A stretch of DNA of 64,000 nt from Dictyophora rubrovolvata (lineage: Eukaryota > Basidiomycota > Agaricomycetes > Phallales > Phallaceae): contig CP114124.1 of assembly GCA_029959195.1 (NCBI GenBank), positions 2,179,102-2,243,101 on the forward strand, written 5' to 3'. Positions 45,774 through 57,596 of this stretch are shown in pieces. The position numbers and the translations under genes are program-made. Positions within the stretch are counted from its first letter, which is position 1. Every line of letters starts with the position of its first letter. The notes below the pieces were generated by a model. That model saw only the letters and a program-made list of their open reading frames with translations, made no database searches and was not told the origin of the DNA.

Positions 45774-48700
45774 ATGGATTCTACCTCCATAGATTCGCTC
45801 CTCAACTCGGTGCGACACCGTGTTCTTCGCAATGCATTGGCAAATTTGCAAGCCAAGACCGCTCCCACCTCAGATTTATCACCTTTAAAACCGGGGGAAA
45901 TGCAGTTGTACTCGTATTTCACGCCTGGAATTTCAACGGGCCATTACGACATTGTTGCGGAGCAAACAATTTTGACTTCCGATAGCCAGTCCAAAACTAT
46001 CACGGCTCCCGCTCAGTCATTTATTGTCGATGCACCCAAATTCTCTATTGATCCTGCCCTAATTCATTCGACCTTCCCACTTCAAGGTGTGGCCACCCAA
46101 GCGAACGTCCTGCCTCATGTCGTACTCAACGATCCTCATTTGCCGTGGCAGACCAAGATCGGGAAGACGTCCGAACAGGATACATTACGGATCCCCTGGC
46201 TGGCGGTAGTTGTCTTCGAGCAATCGGAATTAAAGCTGCAGCCCGACGACCCTCTCTTCCCTTCTAGTTTACAAGGCGATACGAACCCGCCGCAGTCATT
46301 TACCATGACCACTCGCTTAACTATCGATCAACTCATTCGCAATGGTTTCCAGTGTGCACTTCCCGATTATGGAGATGAAATACTGTCAGATATCTCCAAA
46401 TCCGTTGATGTTATTTTTCCTAACATGGACCTCTTTCTCGCTTTATTTGGGAGCAAAGCGGATGATACACCGGTCGTTAATTTGGATCGCTTCAAATACT
46501 TGGCTCACGCGCGTAACGTCAATACTACACACATGACAGACTCTGCAGTTCTCGATGGAGGGCAGTTCAGTATTGTCTTCTCTCATCGTACGGGCCCTCC
46601 ATTTGAAAAGAGCGCTTCACCTCAACCCAAGCGCTGTGTTGCACACCTTGTTTCCCTCGACTGGGTCCATCATATTCCAGCGTCAGATCTCAAATCGACA
46701 CGTGCTGCGTTGCTCTCGCTGTTCAGTTGGACATACGACTGCATCCCGCCAGAGACGATTAACTTTGAAGGTGTTATGAAGGCGGTCGGACAGAACAGCG
46801 GGATGTATCGAACTCCGGACGAGATTCGCAACAATATTAGCATGAATCTGCCTCCAGATATTCGCAATCGGGTCAAGGATCGACTGAATGACGGATACAC
46901 ACTTTTGCGCTATCGAGTTCAGACAGGCGAAGAAACTGTCGCGCTTATGCGTGGCCCTCTCACACCTTATCAAGTTCCTGAAGCGTCCTGGATGGATATT
47001 CACTCAAATACCGGAGAGGATCTCCAGATAATCGATACGGAACTGGGGTTGATGGATATCTCGTATTGTGCTGCTTGGCAGCTGGGAAAATCACTTGCTA
47101 TTGCCGATCAAGCTTTTTGCGCTGCCCTCATCAGGATCAGGGCCAATGTATACGACGCCGCAAGCGAAAAGACAAAGGAGGATGTTTTGGCCAAGAAATT
47201 TGAGGCCGCCACCTCGGGGAGAGTCATCAGCTCGCTACCCCAGCACTTTCTCAATATGAAGCAACTGTCCAAAGAATCCCCAGACGCCCTGAGATGGAAT
47301 CGCCCATCCCTCATTCAAAGTCGTTACAAGCTTCTAGCCGAAGAGAAGAACTCTGATGCTTATAATAAATCTGAAGAACATCACTTGCGCCGTCAAGTTG
47401 AACTCATTGCGTCAGCTACTGATGGAACTCACCATACCGAAGTCAAAGATCCCCAGTCCAACGATTGGGATCTTGTTCTCAACTGGATTTTAGACAAAAT
47501 CTATCTGGAGAAGGTTCCTCCTTGGTATCTCATTCCTGATCCCACGTGGCTCCCTGCAGAATCCATTCGCTTCTTTCACGTCGACCATAAGTGGTTGAGC
47601 GCTCTGGTCGACGGGGCTCTCAGTGTTGCCAACCACCTCGATGCTCAGGATAAAGTCCGACAAGTCATTAAAGATCAACTACTGAAATATTTGAACGAAG
47701 ACCTCCACCATGACCTGAAACATCCGCCTCAAGTTCCGTCCTATGGGTTCTATCTGCGCTCCGTGGTAGTCGATGCTTTCCCCGACCTGGTTGTTCGAGC
47801 CCGTTGGCCCACTTCCAGCAGTGGTCAACCAGATTTAAGAGCAGAAATCCTCAGGCAGGAGAATTTCCGGAAGGATATCATGTTCTGTCTCCTTGACAGG
47901 ACTCCTAAGGATCTTCAGGAACTAATTCTTAGTCAGCCGCCACATCAGCAATGCTTTATGTTTGGTCACGACTCGACCTTCACTACCGATGGATTTGATT
48001 TGGAGCTGAGAAAGGTTTACTCGGTCCGTACTACCGAGCACATGGACGAGTTACCTAAGAAGTCGTTCTTGAAGGACTCGAACGGGCTTTGTGACATTTA
48101 CGACTGGAATACGCGTACTATACGAGTTGACGGGTTTATCAATTTCGTATCTAATACCCTTAACAAAGAGCACTTAAAGGATTCAAAGGTATACAATGGA
48201 GAAGTCAACGCCTCTCTCGTAGGGATTGAGCTTAACGATCCCATTTATCGTCTCACGTTCACCTCAACTCAAACTTCCTCTTCCACTATAGACCGGGCTT
48301 CAGATAGACACTCAGTCATATTTGGATTCCCCACTGACCCTGCGGCTGCGGATGCGCCGCCATTGCCTGTGAAAAACTATGCTCGCCCATTCAAGGGTGT
48401 CCCTCGCGTTCGTAATAAGATCCCCTTGTACGGCCAACCTCGGAGATCGAGACTCCCATTACCCTCACTCTCAACCTCTCGCACAGCAGATCCGTCCACA
48501 GTCACTGTCTCACAACTTTCAACGGCATCTGAAATTCCCTCCATTCTCTCAGAGTTTGACTATGAGGGCCTAGAGAAGTGTTCTTCTCGCTTTTCACCCA
48601 CCTGTTTCACTCTCGGTTATCCTTTTCTAGCAGCCCTGGCCGAAGATGCTGAGATGACATACCTCTTCTCATCGCCAAACGGGTCCGACATTATTGTTAG

Positions 48701-49103
48701 GCTTGCTCGAAATGAGGCTGATCCCAGTTCAACCGACTACATCCACATTTTCGAGATACGTGTACCGCTTGGACATGATCGAGACTCTCTGTTCACCAAA
48801 CCGCTGGATATGGATGCCGTGCAGATGCTCAACACGATGCGGTTCATGACGAGTGTTGGGATATGCGGGAATGATGATGAGAAGGAAGTTATAATTCATC
48901 TCACACCCAAAGCCGTGTTAGAAGACTCAGAACGGTCGCCTCTCTCACATAACCCAGATATGTCATTCATCATCAAAGGGGCCGAGATCAATCCGAGGGC
49001 TTTTGATTCGACGATATCAATTGTGGAGTTATATAAGAGCGAGGGGGGAAATACAAAGGTAGCCCTCAACTATATCCATCACATTCAAACAAACGAAGTG
49101 TAG
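45774..49103 (+). CDS. intronless giant cassette protein (1,109 aa), bacterial-like
   Basis: One uninterrupted ORF of 3.3 kb in a region where other genes have many introns. It starts MDSTSIDSLLNSVRHRVLRN. Blocks: VLPHVVLNDPHLPWQ then IPWLAVVVFEQSEL near 120-165, LAHARNVNT near 240, HLVSLDWVHHIP near 290, GYTLLRYRVQTGEETVALMR near 375, MDISYCAAWQLGKSLAIADQ near 425. I associate this block order (PH-VLN-LPW, W-A-VF, Y-RTGE-T-RGPL, -YAAAWQLGR-) with large uncharacterised proteins in bacterial gene clusters. No signal peptide, membrane segment or known catalytic motif is seen. It shares a promoter with the MBL-DUF6603 gene. Confidence 0.85.
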   Translation: MDSTSIDSLLNSVRHRVLRNALANLQAKTAPTSDLSPLKPGEMQLYSYFTPGISTGHYDIVAEQTILTSDSQSKTITAPAQSFIVDAPKFSIDPALIHSTFPLQGVATQANVLPHVVLNDPHLPWQTKIGKTSEQDTLRIPWLAVVVFEQSELKLQPDDPLFPSSLQGDTNPPQSFTMTTRLTIDQLIRNGFQCALPDYGDEILSDISKSVDVIFPNMDLFLALFGSKADDTPVVNLDRFKYLAHARNVNTTHMTDSAVLDGGQFSIVFSHRTGPPFEKSASPQPKRCVAHLVSLDWVHHIPASDLKSTRAALLSLFSWTYDCIPPETINFEGVMKAVGQNSGMYRTPDEIRNNISMNLPPDIRNRVKDRLNDGYTLLRYRVQTGEETVALMRGPLTPYQVPEASWMDIHSNTGEDLQIIDTELGLMDISYCAAWQLGKSLAIADQAFCAALIRIRANVYDAASEKTKEDVLAKKFEAATSGRVISSLPQHFLNMKQLSKESPDALRWNRPSLIQSRYKLLAEEKNSDAYNKSEEHHLRRQVELIASATDGTHHTEVKDPQSNDWDLVLNWILDKIYLEKVPPWYLIPDPTWLPAESIRFFHVDHKWLSALVDGALSVANHLDAQDKVRQVIKDQLLKYLNEDLHHDLKHPPQVPSYGFYLRSVVVDAFPDLVVRARWPTSSSGQPDLRAEILRQENFRKDIMFCLLDRTPKDLQELILSQPPHQQCFMFGHDSTFTTDGFDLELRKVYSVRTTEHMDELPKKSFLKDSNGLCDIYDWNTRTIRVDGFINFVSNTLNKEHLKDSKVYNGEVNASLVGIELNDPIYRLTFTSTQTSSSTIDRASDRHSVIFGFPTDPAAADAPPLPVKNYARPFKGVPRVRNKIPLYGQPRRSRLPLPSLSTSRTADPSTVTVSQLSTASEIPSILSEFDYEGLEKCSSRFSPTCFTLGYPFLAALAEDAEMTYLFSSPNGSDIIVRLARNEADPSSTDYIHIFEIRVPLGHDRDSLFTKPLDMDAVQMLNTMRFMTSVGICGNDDEKEVIIHLTPKAVLEDSERSPLSHNPDMSFIIKGAEINPRAFDSTISIVELYKSEGGNTKVALNYIHHIQTNEV

Positions 49104-50131
49104 CATGAGGATTCAGTTTTCTCAATGTAATAGTAGTAGTAAAATCAGATATCATGTGTTGGCAGCCTCCCCCGAAGTCAGACGGTGTACGATGCGTATC
49201 AGAGTAAACAAAAAACACATGAATAACAATGATCATCTTTCCAAATATTTGGGGTATGGCGAGTCCTTCGGAGAGGCGCTACAGCCATGAGGTGGAAGTA
49301 GGAAGGTGCATAATTGTCCAGCCGGATAATATAGCTTGTGAAATTTGTTGAGTGTTAGATCTTCGTAAATTCGAAGTTGAGAGAAACAGAGTAGCATACA
49401 AGACAAGACGTGTTTTTATATGTTTTAATGTTTGATATGGGGAGGGGGATTTGACGAGTCATAATGAGTCATATGTAACTGAGACGGGAAAAAGAGTCAG
49501 TAAAAGAAATATGATCTGGGAAAGGTGATTCGGTCAGTTGTGTGTCGCAGATGAGTCGTTTGCGAGGTATGTTTCGGGTAAGTCGACCCTTACTGTGGAG
49601 CTTTTGTTTTGAAGCTAGAAAGGTTCAGAGGGGAGACTGAGCAATTCACGTAGGTTGAATAGGTAGGAGCGACGAGTGTATAACCGTTTCGTTCCTCTGA
49701 GCGTACTTAAATCTAGAGCAGACAGGAGTTTTGGACCGTTGAATACGGCGCTGCGGCGGGGGATTCTCAGGCTCAAATGTGTTTTTGTCAAATTCTTCTT
49801 ATTTTTTCTCAAGCCAAGTTCAACCGCTATGTTGAAGTGTTACATACTATATTGTACAAATTGTTTCATCGCTAACAATTTAAGATGTAGGGACAAGTTT
49901 CCACATCTGCAAGGCTTCACCTTGCGTCATATTGTCGATAGCAAACTAGGAAAAATAAAGTGTTTCTGAGTGAAATTATGGAGTGCGACGATTACTATAA
50001 GGCTTACAACAGTGTTCTTGTCATCATCAACTTTGGTACGATTACTGACCACCTTGTGTGGGCGTCCAAGTTCAGGACGGCAGATGCTACATTAGTCATT
50101 AGTCATCAGTTCGTAGTTCAACAGTCTCGAC
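49104..50131. other. intergenic, no supported gene
   Basis: Convergent spacer between the 1,109-aa gene and the lectin-like gene; it should hold both 3' ends. Short ORFs only. Confidence 0.4.
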
Positions 50132-51799
50132 TTACAAGTACCCGGGGTCGTCTGTGTTCTTTTCCAGCAGCACAAACTCAGTTCCAGTGCTATTCATTCC
50201 GAGATACCCTCCACGATCAGCAACGAGTGCTGTAGTAGTAGTACTAACACCAGAAACAGTAGTAGTGGTTGTAAAAGTGAGTTTGAAGTGGGGGGAATCT
50301 TTGTCGATATATTTCAATTCAAACTGATACAATCAAATTAAACTTCGAAAAAAAAATGAATAAACCAGCTAAGCGCATACCTTAGAAGCATCAGAAGAAA
50401 CCTTAGTAGCATCGGTGATAGTTTTTGGGGTAATACGCAAAGGAGAGGTGTAAGCCTTCATGTAGACTAATTGATCATGGACACATTGTAAGTGATACTT
50501 TCCCTCAGTAACTTCGCGTTTGGCATGGATTTTTTCTTTCCCCAAAGCAATGTATTTCTCAATGAACCAGATCTGGCTTGATGTAGCCTTGAAGAGGTTT
50601 CAGCCCCTTTTTGTAGGAATTTGGACGACAGACTTACATCACTAGACACAAGACTAACCTATTTACGGTATATCAGGAAAGAATGGTAACATTCTATTTG
50701 GAAAAAAACCCACTTCATCGTTGTCCTCGATATCATAGTCGGCAACACCGATTGACAGCTCGGTCGATGGAACACGCAGACTAAAAATTTGTAGTGGTGT
50801 GAAAAAAACCGGAATTTGAAGTTTACCCAACCACGTTGTACTTACGACCAGGCGAAGCCTCCAACACTTTGAAGATCCCATTTGAAGGCAGTTGACAATC
50901 CAGCTAAACCATCACCTGCAACGGCACTGGTAGTGCCACAGCCAAGATATGTGTTGGTACTAGCGTTTTGAATCGTGTAATTGCCGGAAGACTGCGAGGT
51001 TACGGTCCACTAAACAAACCAGTCATGAGTTCGATACGATTAGCTTCAGCAAAAAAAGCGTACACGCTGGTAAGCGACTTGATCGGCTTCTTCAAACTGG
51101 GATCCAACATATACGCCAGTGTCCCCAACAGATTTTTGGCTAGGCATCGTGAGGAGGTTTTTGCCGTTGAGATTCCGAATACGGTAGGCTCCTGATTTCA
51201 CTTCATGGTTGTTGACCGGTTGTACGGTCACAGGTATTAACTGCCACTTCGCTGAGTTTGGGTTCTGTTTGAGAGAATTTTAATCAGCGATAATTCGAGT
51301 TACTCAGAAGTAGACATACATCGGTCGGCAGTGACGATGGGAGAGAGACTGATGAGTCCACGTTGGCAGTGGGATAGTACGAATAATAGATAAGGAGTCT
51401 ATGTGTGTTTAACAATGTCATTAAATAATGACTCTTGAGACTTTGCGTACCGATATACATTGTCAGACTGATGCGAGAGAGACACGTATGCGTAAGAATT
51501 GACAGTTTTACTACCAGCAGTTAGACCGCTTGAAGAGTAATATAAGCATCGGTCCGTGCTTTCGACGTTTTTAACGTAGTAGTAAGTACTACCGGTTGAT
51601 ATTTGTTCGAATTGCCACTAGTTTCGAGTCAAAGAGGTTTACAACAACATGCGATATTACAAACGTATTGGCTATTAATCTCTTTCAACGGTCGCAACTT
51701 GACAATCGTCGCCGAAGATGAAGGATTCACAAGTTCAAGGCACGTCAAAAGATCCACGCTTTGAATACGATACTTGACACCAGCAATAGGAGTAGTCAT
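50132..51799 (-). CDS. beta-trefoil (ricin-B type) lectin-like protein, multi-exon
   Basis: ATG at 51799 (MTTPIAGVKYRIQSVDLLTC). Exon 1 ends 51665; a 47-nt intron; exon 2 is 51617-51451 with WQFEQISTG and YYYVKNVES. Later exons give AKWQLIPVTVQPVNNHEVKS, YRIRNLNGKNLLTMP, NYTIQNASTNTYLGCG, and a C-terminal domain (KYHLQCVHDQLVYMKA, GYLGMNSTGTEFVLLEKN). Repeated YRI(Q/R)..L and W-Q/T cores separated by ~45 residues fit ricin-B/trefoil repeats. Such fungal proteins usually bind glycans and lack a signal peptide, as here. Divergent from the 1,343-aa gene with shared palindromic sites. The exact exon set in 50335-51340 was only partly resolved. Confidence 0.68.
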
Positions 51800-52037
51800 T
51801 TGGATGTCTAGTGAGGGTACTGGGGGTACTCTGAAGGTGAAGTCGACAACAGCACAGTGGGCGGAACTTTGAAAACGTAGACGTGGATTAAATATGCTGT
51901 AATCGCAGGCCGATTTTAGTTCTAGTCAGACCTGTTGACGAGGAATGTCTCGTTCCTAGTTCCTAGCCAAGTTAAGACCAGGCATTGTTGGAGAGTGGGA
52001 GTCATTTCCTTTGAAAGGGCGAGAACTTGAGAAGGTG

Positions 52038-52079
52038 TGCCTTGGCAAAACTTCGAAAGGGTCGCTTTGTGCCATGGCA
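52038..52079. promoter_or_regulatory. two palindromic sites of the cassette motif
   Basis: TGCCTTGGCA at 52038-52047 and the perfect palindrome TGCCATGGCA at 52070-52079, 32 bp apart, in the divergent region between the lectin-like gene and the 1,343-aa gene. The first lies 239 bp from the minus-strand ATG, against 242 bp in pair 1. Confidence 0.8.
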
Positions 52080-52650
52080 ATTCAATTCTTCATTCTTTAC
52101 ACACGATCCATCATACACTGATCATAAACAGGTTGTGCAGTGCTCCTGCGGGAATTTCCTTTGGGATCGTTGTGGCCCGGCACTCCATAACAGGAAATAC
52201 GCTGAGAGAAGTATGATAGTGTTGCCCGTAAGGAAATACCGGCGAGCACTGGTGTTGACAGCTGTCAACTGATAGTCTGACTTCGTGTGAGAATGAAAAC
52301 CAAGTGTAACGCGTGACGCGTTCGCGCAGACTGTCCAAGTGTCATTCCTTTACGTCGTTCCATCAAAAAAAAAAAGTTTTTTTTTCGCTGCTTCCAGATT
52401 GTGGTTGGCATGAGGTGTGCTGCGTGGATGATGTATCAGCCAAACTTAGCCAAGTCTAGAGTAGAAACAGTGGAGTTGATAAGGTAGCTCAGCTGATGTG
52501 GATGACCTTCGTCGCAGCTCACACCACGTCCATCCAACAAACCTTGTGGTCTACGCCGTCAAGCTCTCTGCAATCATAACGCACCGACGTACGTCTTATC
52601 ATGTATTCGTTGTTTTATTTCTGACATTTGTTGCTGTTTTTTCAAGCACA

Positions 52651-55600
52651 ATGGGGGAGTTTCAACCAAACGTTTGCATTCCAATGAAGGTAGAAGCTTT
52701 TCGGTTGAATGCAGCTTCAGCCGATGGACCTTCTCGATTAGCTCCCATATCCCAGCCAGATTTCACTCGACTTCGCCTCAACAAAAGACTTAGACACGAT
52801 GTACTGGGGGATGTCGACCTACAGAACACAGCCCGTGGACCAGAGTTTAGCAATAGGGTCACGAACCTTGCCACTGGCGAGTTAAGAAGGGAACGGTTTG
52901 GGATGTATCTGCATTGGATTTTACCCCGTTTCTATCGGACTGGGATCGCAGCGACCGAGTCTTCAGCTGACGAGCTTAAAGATTTGAGGAGCAAGCACGG
53001 TCATCCAGAACCGGACCTGAGTGAAGGAGAGCTCGACCCTCACTCCCCCATTTACCGTCCACTGCCACCCCGCTGGATTATCTTGCGCCATCTTACATCC
53101 AAAACTCCATCCAATGCTGATATCCCTACGTTCCAGGCATTTGTACTCGAATCTGATCGTCTTTCAAAGATAGGTGATCTTGATTCTCACGTTGACATCG
53201 AGGTCGATGTATCCCCGTCTGTCTACATGAAAGGCGAGTACGGATCTCTCGCCAAACAAGCAGAGATATACATTGGTCACAAACAACATTTGGACGACTG
53301 GCAGGAGGCAGGCGCCGACTCATCTATTGTTCGAGTTCCCCTCTCCATTCTCGGCAATATCAACCCAGTGTTTTCCGATTATCAACCCCATAATACAAAC
53401 GTCTTCTCCATTCTCGACAATTTCTCTTACGAAGATAACGGAACCAAATATCTGGAGAAAGCGACTGCTAACTATTACGTTATCGGTTGGCATCCCTATC
53501 ACAAAGAAGATCCCTTTTTCCCTCCTCAGCAAAGCCCTTATCCAACGCACGCAGAGAGGCTGAAGGGTTGCTATATGCAGCTGGTGGAGACCCAGTCAGG
53601 CGAAGTGGCTGACTGGCTCAAGGCCCCGCTCACCGTCGATGATCCGACGAAAGTATTGATTCATGGCGCTCTTTACCAAGTCGAATGGGATGTGCAGGAA
53701 AAACCACTCATTGTTCCTGCGGATGACATTGCCAAGGATTATAACGACTTTTCACCTGTGTCAGTGGGCGTCAATCCCGTTGACGCACTCCTTGCGGTCA
53801 CTCATGCCCATGCTCTCACCTATGATGCGAACCACAATAATTCAAAGCCGTCCCCACTCGCACAAGATATCCTATCCTTACAAACCCTCGTCATCGAACA
53901 GGAGGAGGACCCTGATACTCAGTTGCAGGCCGCCGATATCTTGTTTACGTCATACTTTGTTCCTGCAGATGGTGGACGGCATTGGCAGGTTGCTGGTGCG
54001 GCCACGAGCGATGGTCTAATAAACACCGTACCAGACCGTCAGGAGCGAGATGATCTGAGCAAAGTCAACAGGCAACAGAGGGCAGTCGATCTATGTCTAC
54101 GTGAAATGCAATGGATGAAGTGGCAAATTTGGGCCGAGTGGTGGAAATGGGTTCGGACGAACGAGGCGCACACGACAGAAGAAGGGCTTGCCGTGCAAGC
54201 CAAAGTCGATGAAATGGTCCGTCGTCACGACCGGCTAATTACGAATGTCGTCAGCCTGAGTGATATGGTCAATAACACAGTCAGGAAATATAACTGGGAG
54301 ACGTCTACCCTGCCCAGGTTTTATACCTGCAGGGACCCAACGGTCTTACTTTGCGGGATCAAGAGTGGCTGGCCCACCGATTGGAGCAACCTTTTGAAAG
54401 TTCGATTGGACAACCATATTATAAAAATGAACGACATTTTCCGCACACCACCGGAGGGATGGGCCGATTTCCAAAACTTTGCTGCGTCTGTGTCTGCGAA
54501 GCTGCCAGTAGGGTTGCAAAAAACGTCTCGGCTCTTGCTGGAGGAGTTTTTCGTTTTGCAGCCATTTGCCTCAGACAACCCCCTTCTTCGCCAACCTCCG
54601 CCCACTGATCTATTTTTCCCACTGTACCATGATCTAGACAGTAGCGAGAACGGAGAGGTGTGGAGGGACAGATGGAATAACAAGCAGCCTTGGTTTCCTT
54701 TGTTCGTTGAATGGGAAATCGAATACTATCATATCGATCACGACTCATGGGTTCTCGCATCTCGCGGTCCATATGGTCCGCCCAAGCTGTGTCTTGAAAT
54801 CAAAGATGACGCAGACATTAGCCAAATCACCAATTCTCGCCCCATCAACGGACGATCCTTGGTATTGCCGCAAAGTAATACGATGCTCAAGAACACGGTC
54901 GAAAAGCTCCTCAAGAACAAGAATAGCTCGCAGGATGTTGATACTTTGAAGGTTGACATTGACAAGCTTGGCTTGTTGACGCTAACGTTGTCAAGTATTT
55001 CAGGACAATTGGCTACAAAACACCAAAGTAGGTAATTCCCACTATCCCAATGTTCTCCTAGTAACTTTGACCTAGACACGCATGTGAAGCCTACAACGCA
55101 CGTCCCAGGTTATGGCTCCCACCCCCTTCAAGAGGCGGTTGATGCTAGTCGGGGTGCAATTGATGAGGATGCAATTCGGCTCATGTACGATACGACTATG
55201 ACGCCATATGGAGATTCCCCCAACTTCCAAAACAAAAAATACTCTCCTTTCAAACCCGTCGTCCATGGACAGTTTAGATTCACAAAATTGAACGTGATTG
55301 ACAAGTTTGGCCAGGCGGTTTCTGCACTCAACCCTGATCGAGGGTCCGAGCCAAGTCTGCACCCATACGTCAGTGAATTTTATTCTTGTACCAAGGACAG
55401 TTCGTCTGGATCGCCAGTACCTCGTACCGTTATCACTGACTCGGCTCAGTGCGCTCAGCTGGAGCCACGAATCAATCAGGAGAGCCGATTAAACGGGCAT
55501 TATGTCCTTTGGAGCGATGATGATAAGTGTTGGCGACCTGTGACTGAATATGAAAACCCGGTGTGGGGGTGGCTCGTCGTCAACTACGCCGACAACGGCC

Positions 55601-56730
55601 TCCAAGTTTTCTTGCCTGACGGTTCATTTTATCGAGAGATCAGGCTCGGAGGATCAAGTGGCACTTCTGACACCGCATGGTTACCTTTCAAGCCTCCATC
55701 GGGAAGTGACGAGGTAGTTCCTAAACAGCTCCGTGCGCTAGTGCAAAAACTTCGGAAGCGGGAGTATCTTCAAGAGTTTTTTGATGTCATGGTAGGAGCC
55801 TTGGATGCAACGATGTTTACACCCAACCAGTACGCTGGTTACCTGCCCGCAATCACTGGGAAGCCGTTCGCTTTAGTCAACTCCGGCTGGTCTCTCCAGC
55901 TCTCACATCCACCAGATGTTAACCATTCGACTAGTATCTCCCCATCCGCTATCTCAGAATCATCCATCTACTCGTATGATTTTCAAATCAAATTCGGCGA
56001 TAAGGATCGAACCTTTGACGGTCTTCTTGGTTACTTCAGAGAGAACATAGTGGAACCCGACCGAGAGGACTCGCCAATAAATTTCGATCTGAATAACTTT
56101 TATACTTATTTTCCCAGCATTGGAAACGATGACAGTATGACAATCATCATTGAAGAAGACAACTATCCCATGTTCCAAGCGTTTTATAATGACCCCCTGA
56201 AAGTCATCAACGGAGAAGTCACCTTCAAGTCCCCAGAGGAAATCGATCTGGATTACAATCAAGGGCTTACAACGTTTGGGATGCTTGTAGATCCCTTCAC
56301 GCCCATTCATGCTTACGCAGGTTTCCTGCCTGTTACAACGCTTCATCTTCCAGGTTGGGCAATAGAGCAAGGGTTAAAGAATATTACGGCCTTCTTCCAC
56401 TTGGGGCCCATGATCATGCCAAACGACGTCCCGTCTTATGATACCAACCGCGTTCTTACTTCGGGCTCCAACCTCAAAGACTCGGACAAATTCAAATATC
56501 CTCCAGGAACACCTAAGTTTTCCATTCCCGCTATTGGAGTCGCTGACTGGGTATGGCTGCAGCCATATGCTGTTTCCCCCGTTTCCACCGATGGCATCAG
56601 TTTCAATCCTTTCCAGCTAACGGCCGTGCCTAATGAACCTAAATACGAGCGTACACCGTATACAGCCGTGGAGGGTTACCTCTATCTCAAAGAACCAATC
56701 ACTAATCCGAGTACGACTGTTAGTAAATAG
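52651..56730 (+). CDS. giant cassette protein (1,343 aa), bacterial-like
   Basis: join(52651-55027, 55076-56730) with one 48-nt intron (GTAGGT..CCTAG); exactly 1,344 codons. ATG at 52651 (MGEFQPNVCIP) is chosen because it is the first ATG after a likely 5'-UTR intron (GTACGT..TTCAAG, 52589-52646). Blocks: LHWILPRFY near 90, PLPPRWIILRHL near 130, NYYVIGWHPYHKEDPF near 280, VLIHGALYQVEWD near 345, a Trp-rich helix (MQWMKWQIWAEWWKW) near 500, ITGKPFALVNSGWSLQL near 1055, GDKDRTFDGLLGYF near 1110, and DPFTPIHAYAGFLPV near 1190. These resemble large uncharacterised bacterial proteins of the type PPVPNRW.VVR, VVGWYADP, LVHGTV..V.WD. No signal peptide. Function unknown; partner of the lectin-like gene. 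Confidence 0.82.
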
Positions 56731-57126
56731 CTGCGACTGTGTTATGACTTCACTTTTTATTGATGATAAATGACCGAGGACCTGGGCTGCCGGGAGTCTG
56801 GATCCAGAAAGAAATGACTGAGGTAATGGTTGAGGTACTAGCGTAAAACAAATATTCCCAAAGGTGTACTTTTATATTGAATTTGGATATAAGGAAGAAA
56901 AAGAACACGGCGATAGGTATGTCATATATAAGTTGATTTCCAGGTCAACGTTTTCCTAGTAGATTTGATCGGAAAGACAATGATGAACACACAATCACTG
57001 ATCTTCCCCGACTCTCTGACGTCTATAAATACAATGACTATTATTGGCTCCAGTGGGTCGATGGTGGATATACGGAAATTTGTAAATAGGAGGTGCTTTG
57101 TTATTATGACAATTTACACGGGTAAA
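56731..57126. other. convergent spacer, no gene
   Basis: Holds the 3' ends of the 1,343-aa gene and small paralog 3. No other feature seen. Confidence 0.4.
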
Positions 57127-57551
57127 TCACATGAGAACTGTTTCGAACTTGTAGTTCGTGATACCTAAAGCTCAATGAGTGAATACATCAAGTAATCAAC
57201 AGTCGGCAGCATACCGTTTTCGTCCAAAATGAATTTGACAATATTGTCCTTAAAACACTTTTGAAATTGCTGCATACGCGCATCCAAATCTGGATTATAC
57301 GGTGCACATTGCGTGACAAACATGAGTCTGGAGTTTTCCCCTGGACCTGGAACCTCCTTCATGTCGATGGAATTACACTTCAAAACGGTGTATGGACTGA
57401 TGTACTTTTCTGTGTAGGCGAGTGGATGTAGTCTTAAGTCGGCTATGAAACTTTCTACGCGATCCGCCCATTCGCCTGCAGCCTGCATGCTGATAGTATA
57501 CCCAGCCATACACTGGTATTGTGGGGGTTCGGCCCAGTCCGCGAGAGACAT
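57127..57551 (-). CDS. orphan two-exon small protein, paralog 3 (124 aa)
   Basis: join(57551-57215, 57164-57127), a 50-nt intron. The most diverged copy: MSLADWAEPPQYQCMAGYTI, RLMFVTQCAPYN, FQKCFKDNIVKFILDENG; exon 2 gives GITNYKFETVLM. It shares GYTIS, the MFVTQ core, F-KC and the second exon with paralogs 1 and 2. No domain recognised. It belongs to the decayed duplicate of the 34.9-38.1 kb block. Confidence 0.7.
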
Positions 57552-57596
57552 GTTGATAGGAAGTCGGGAGGTTCTTGTAATTAGGCTGGTGAATGC

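Noticed and set aside
52498-52650. N-terminal extension of the 1,343-aa protein with a hydrophobic segment (signal anchor)
   Set aside because: It starts at GTG, and the hydrophobic part is encoded by a probable 5'-UTR intron (GTACGT..TTCAAG); the first good ATG is 52651.
55028-55083. 845-aa and 548-aa ORFs as two separate genes
   Set aside because: A 48-nt GT-AG intron joins them into 1,344 codons exactly, and motifs continue across the junction.
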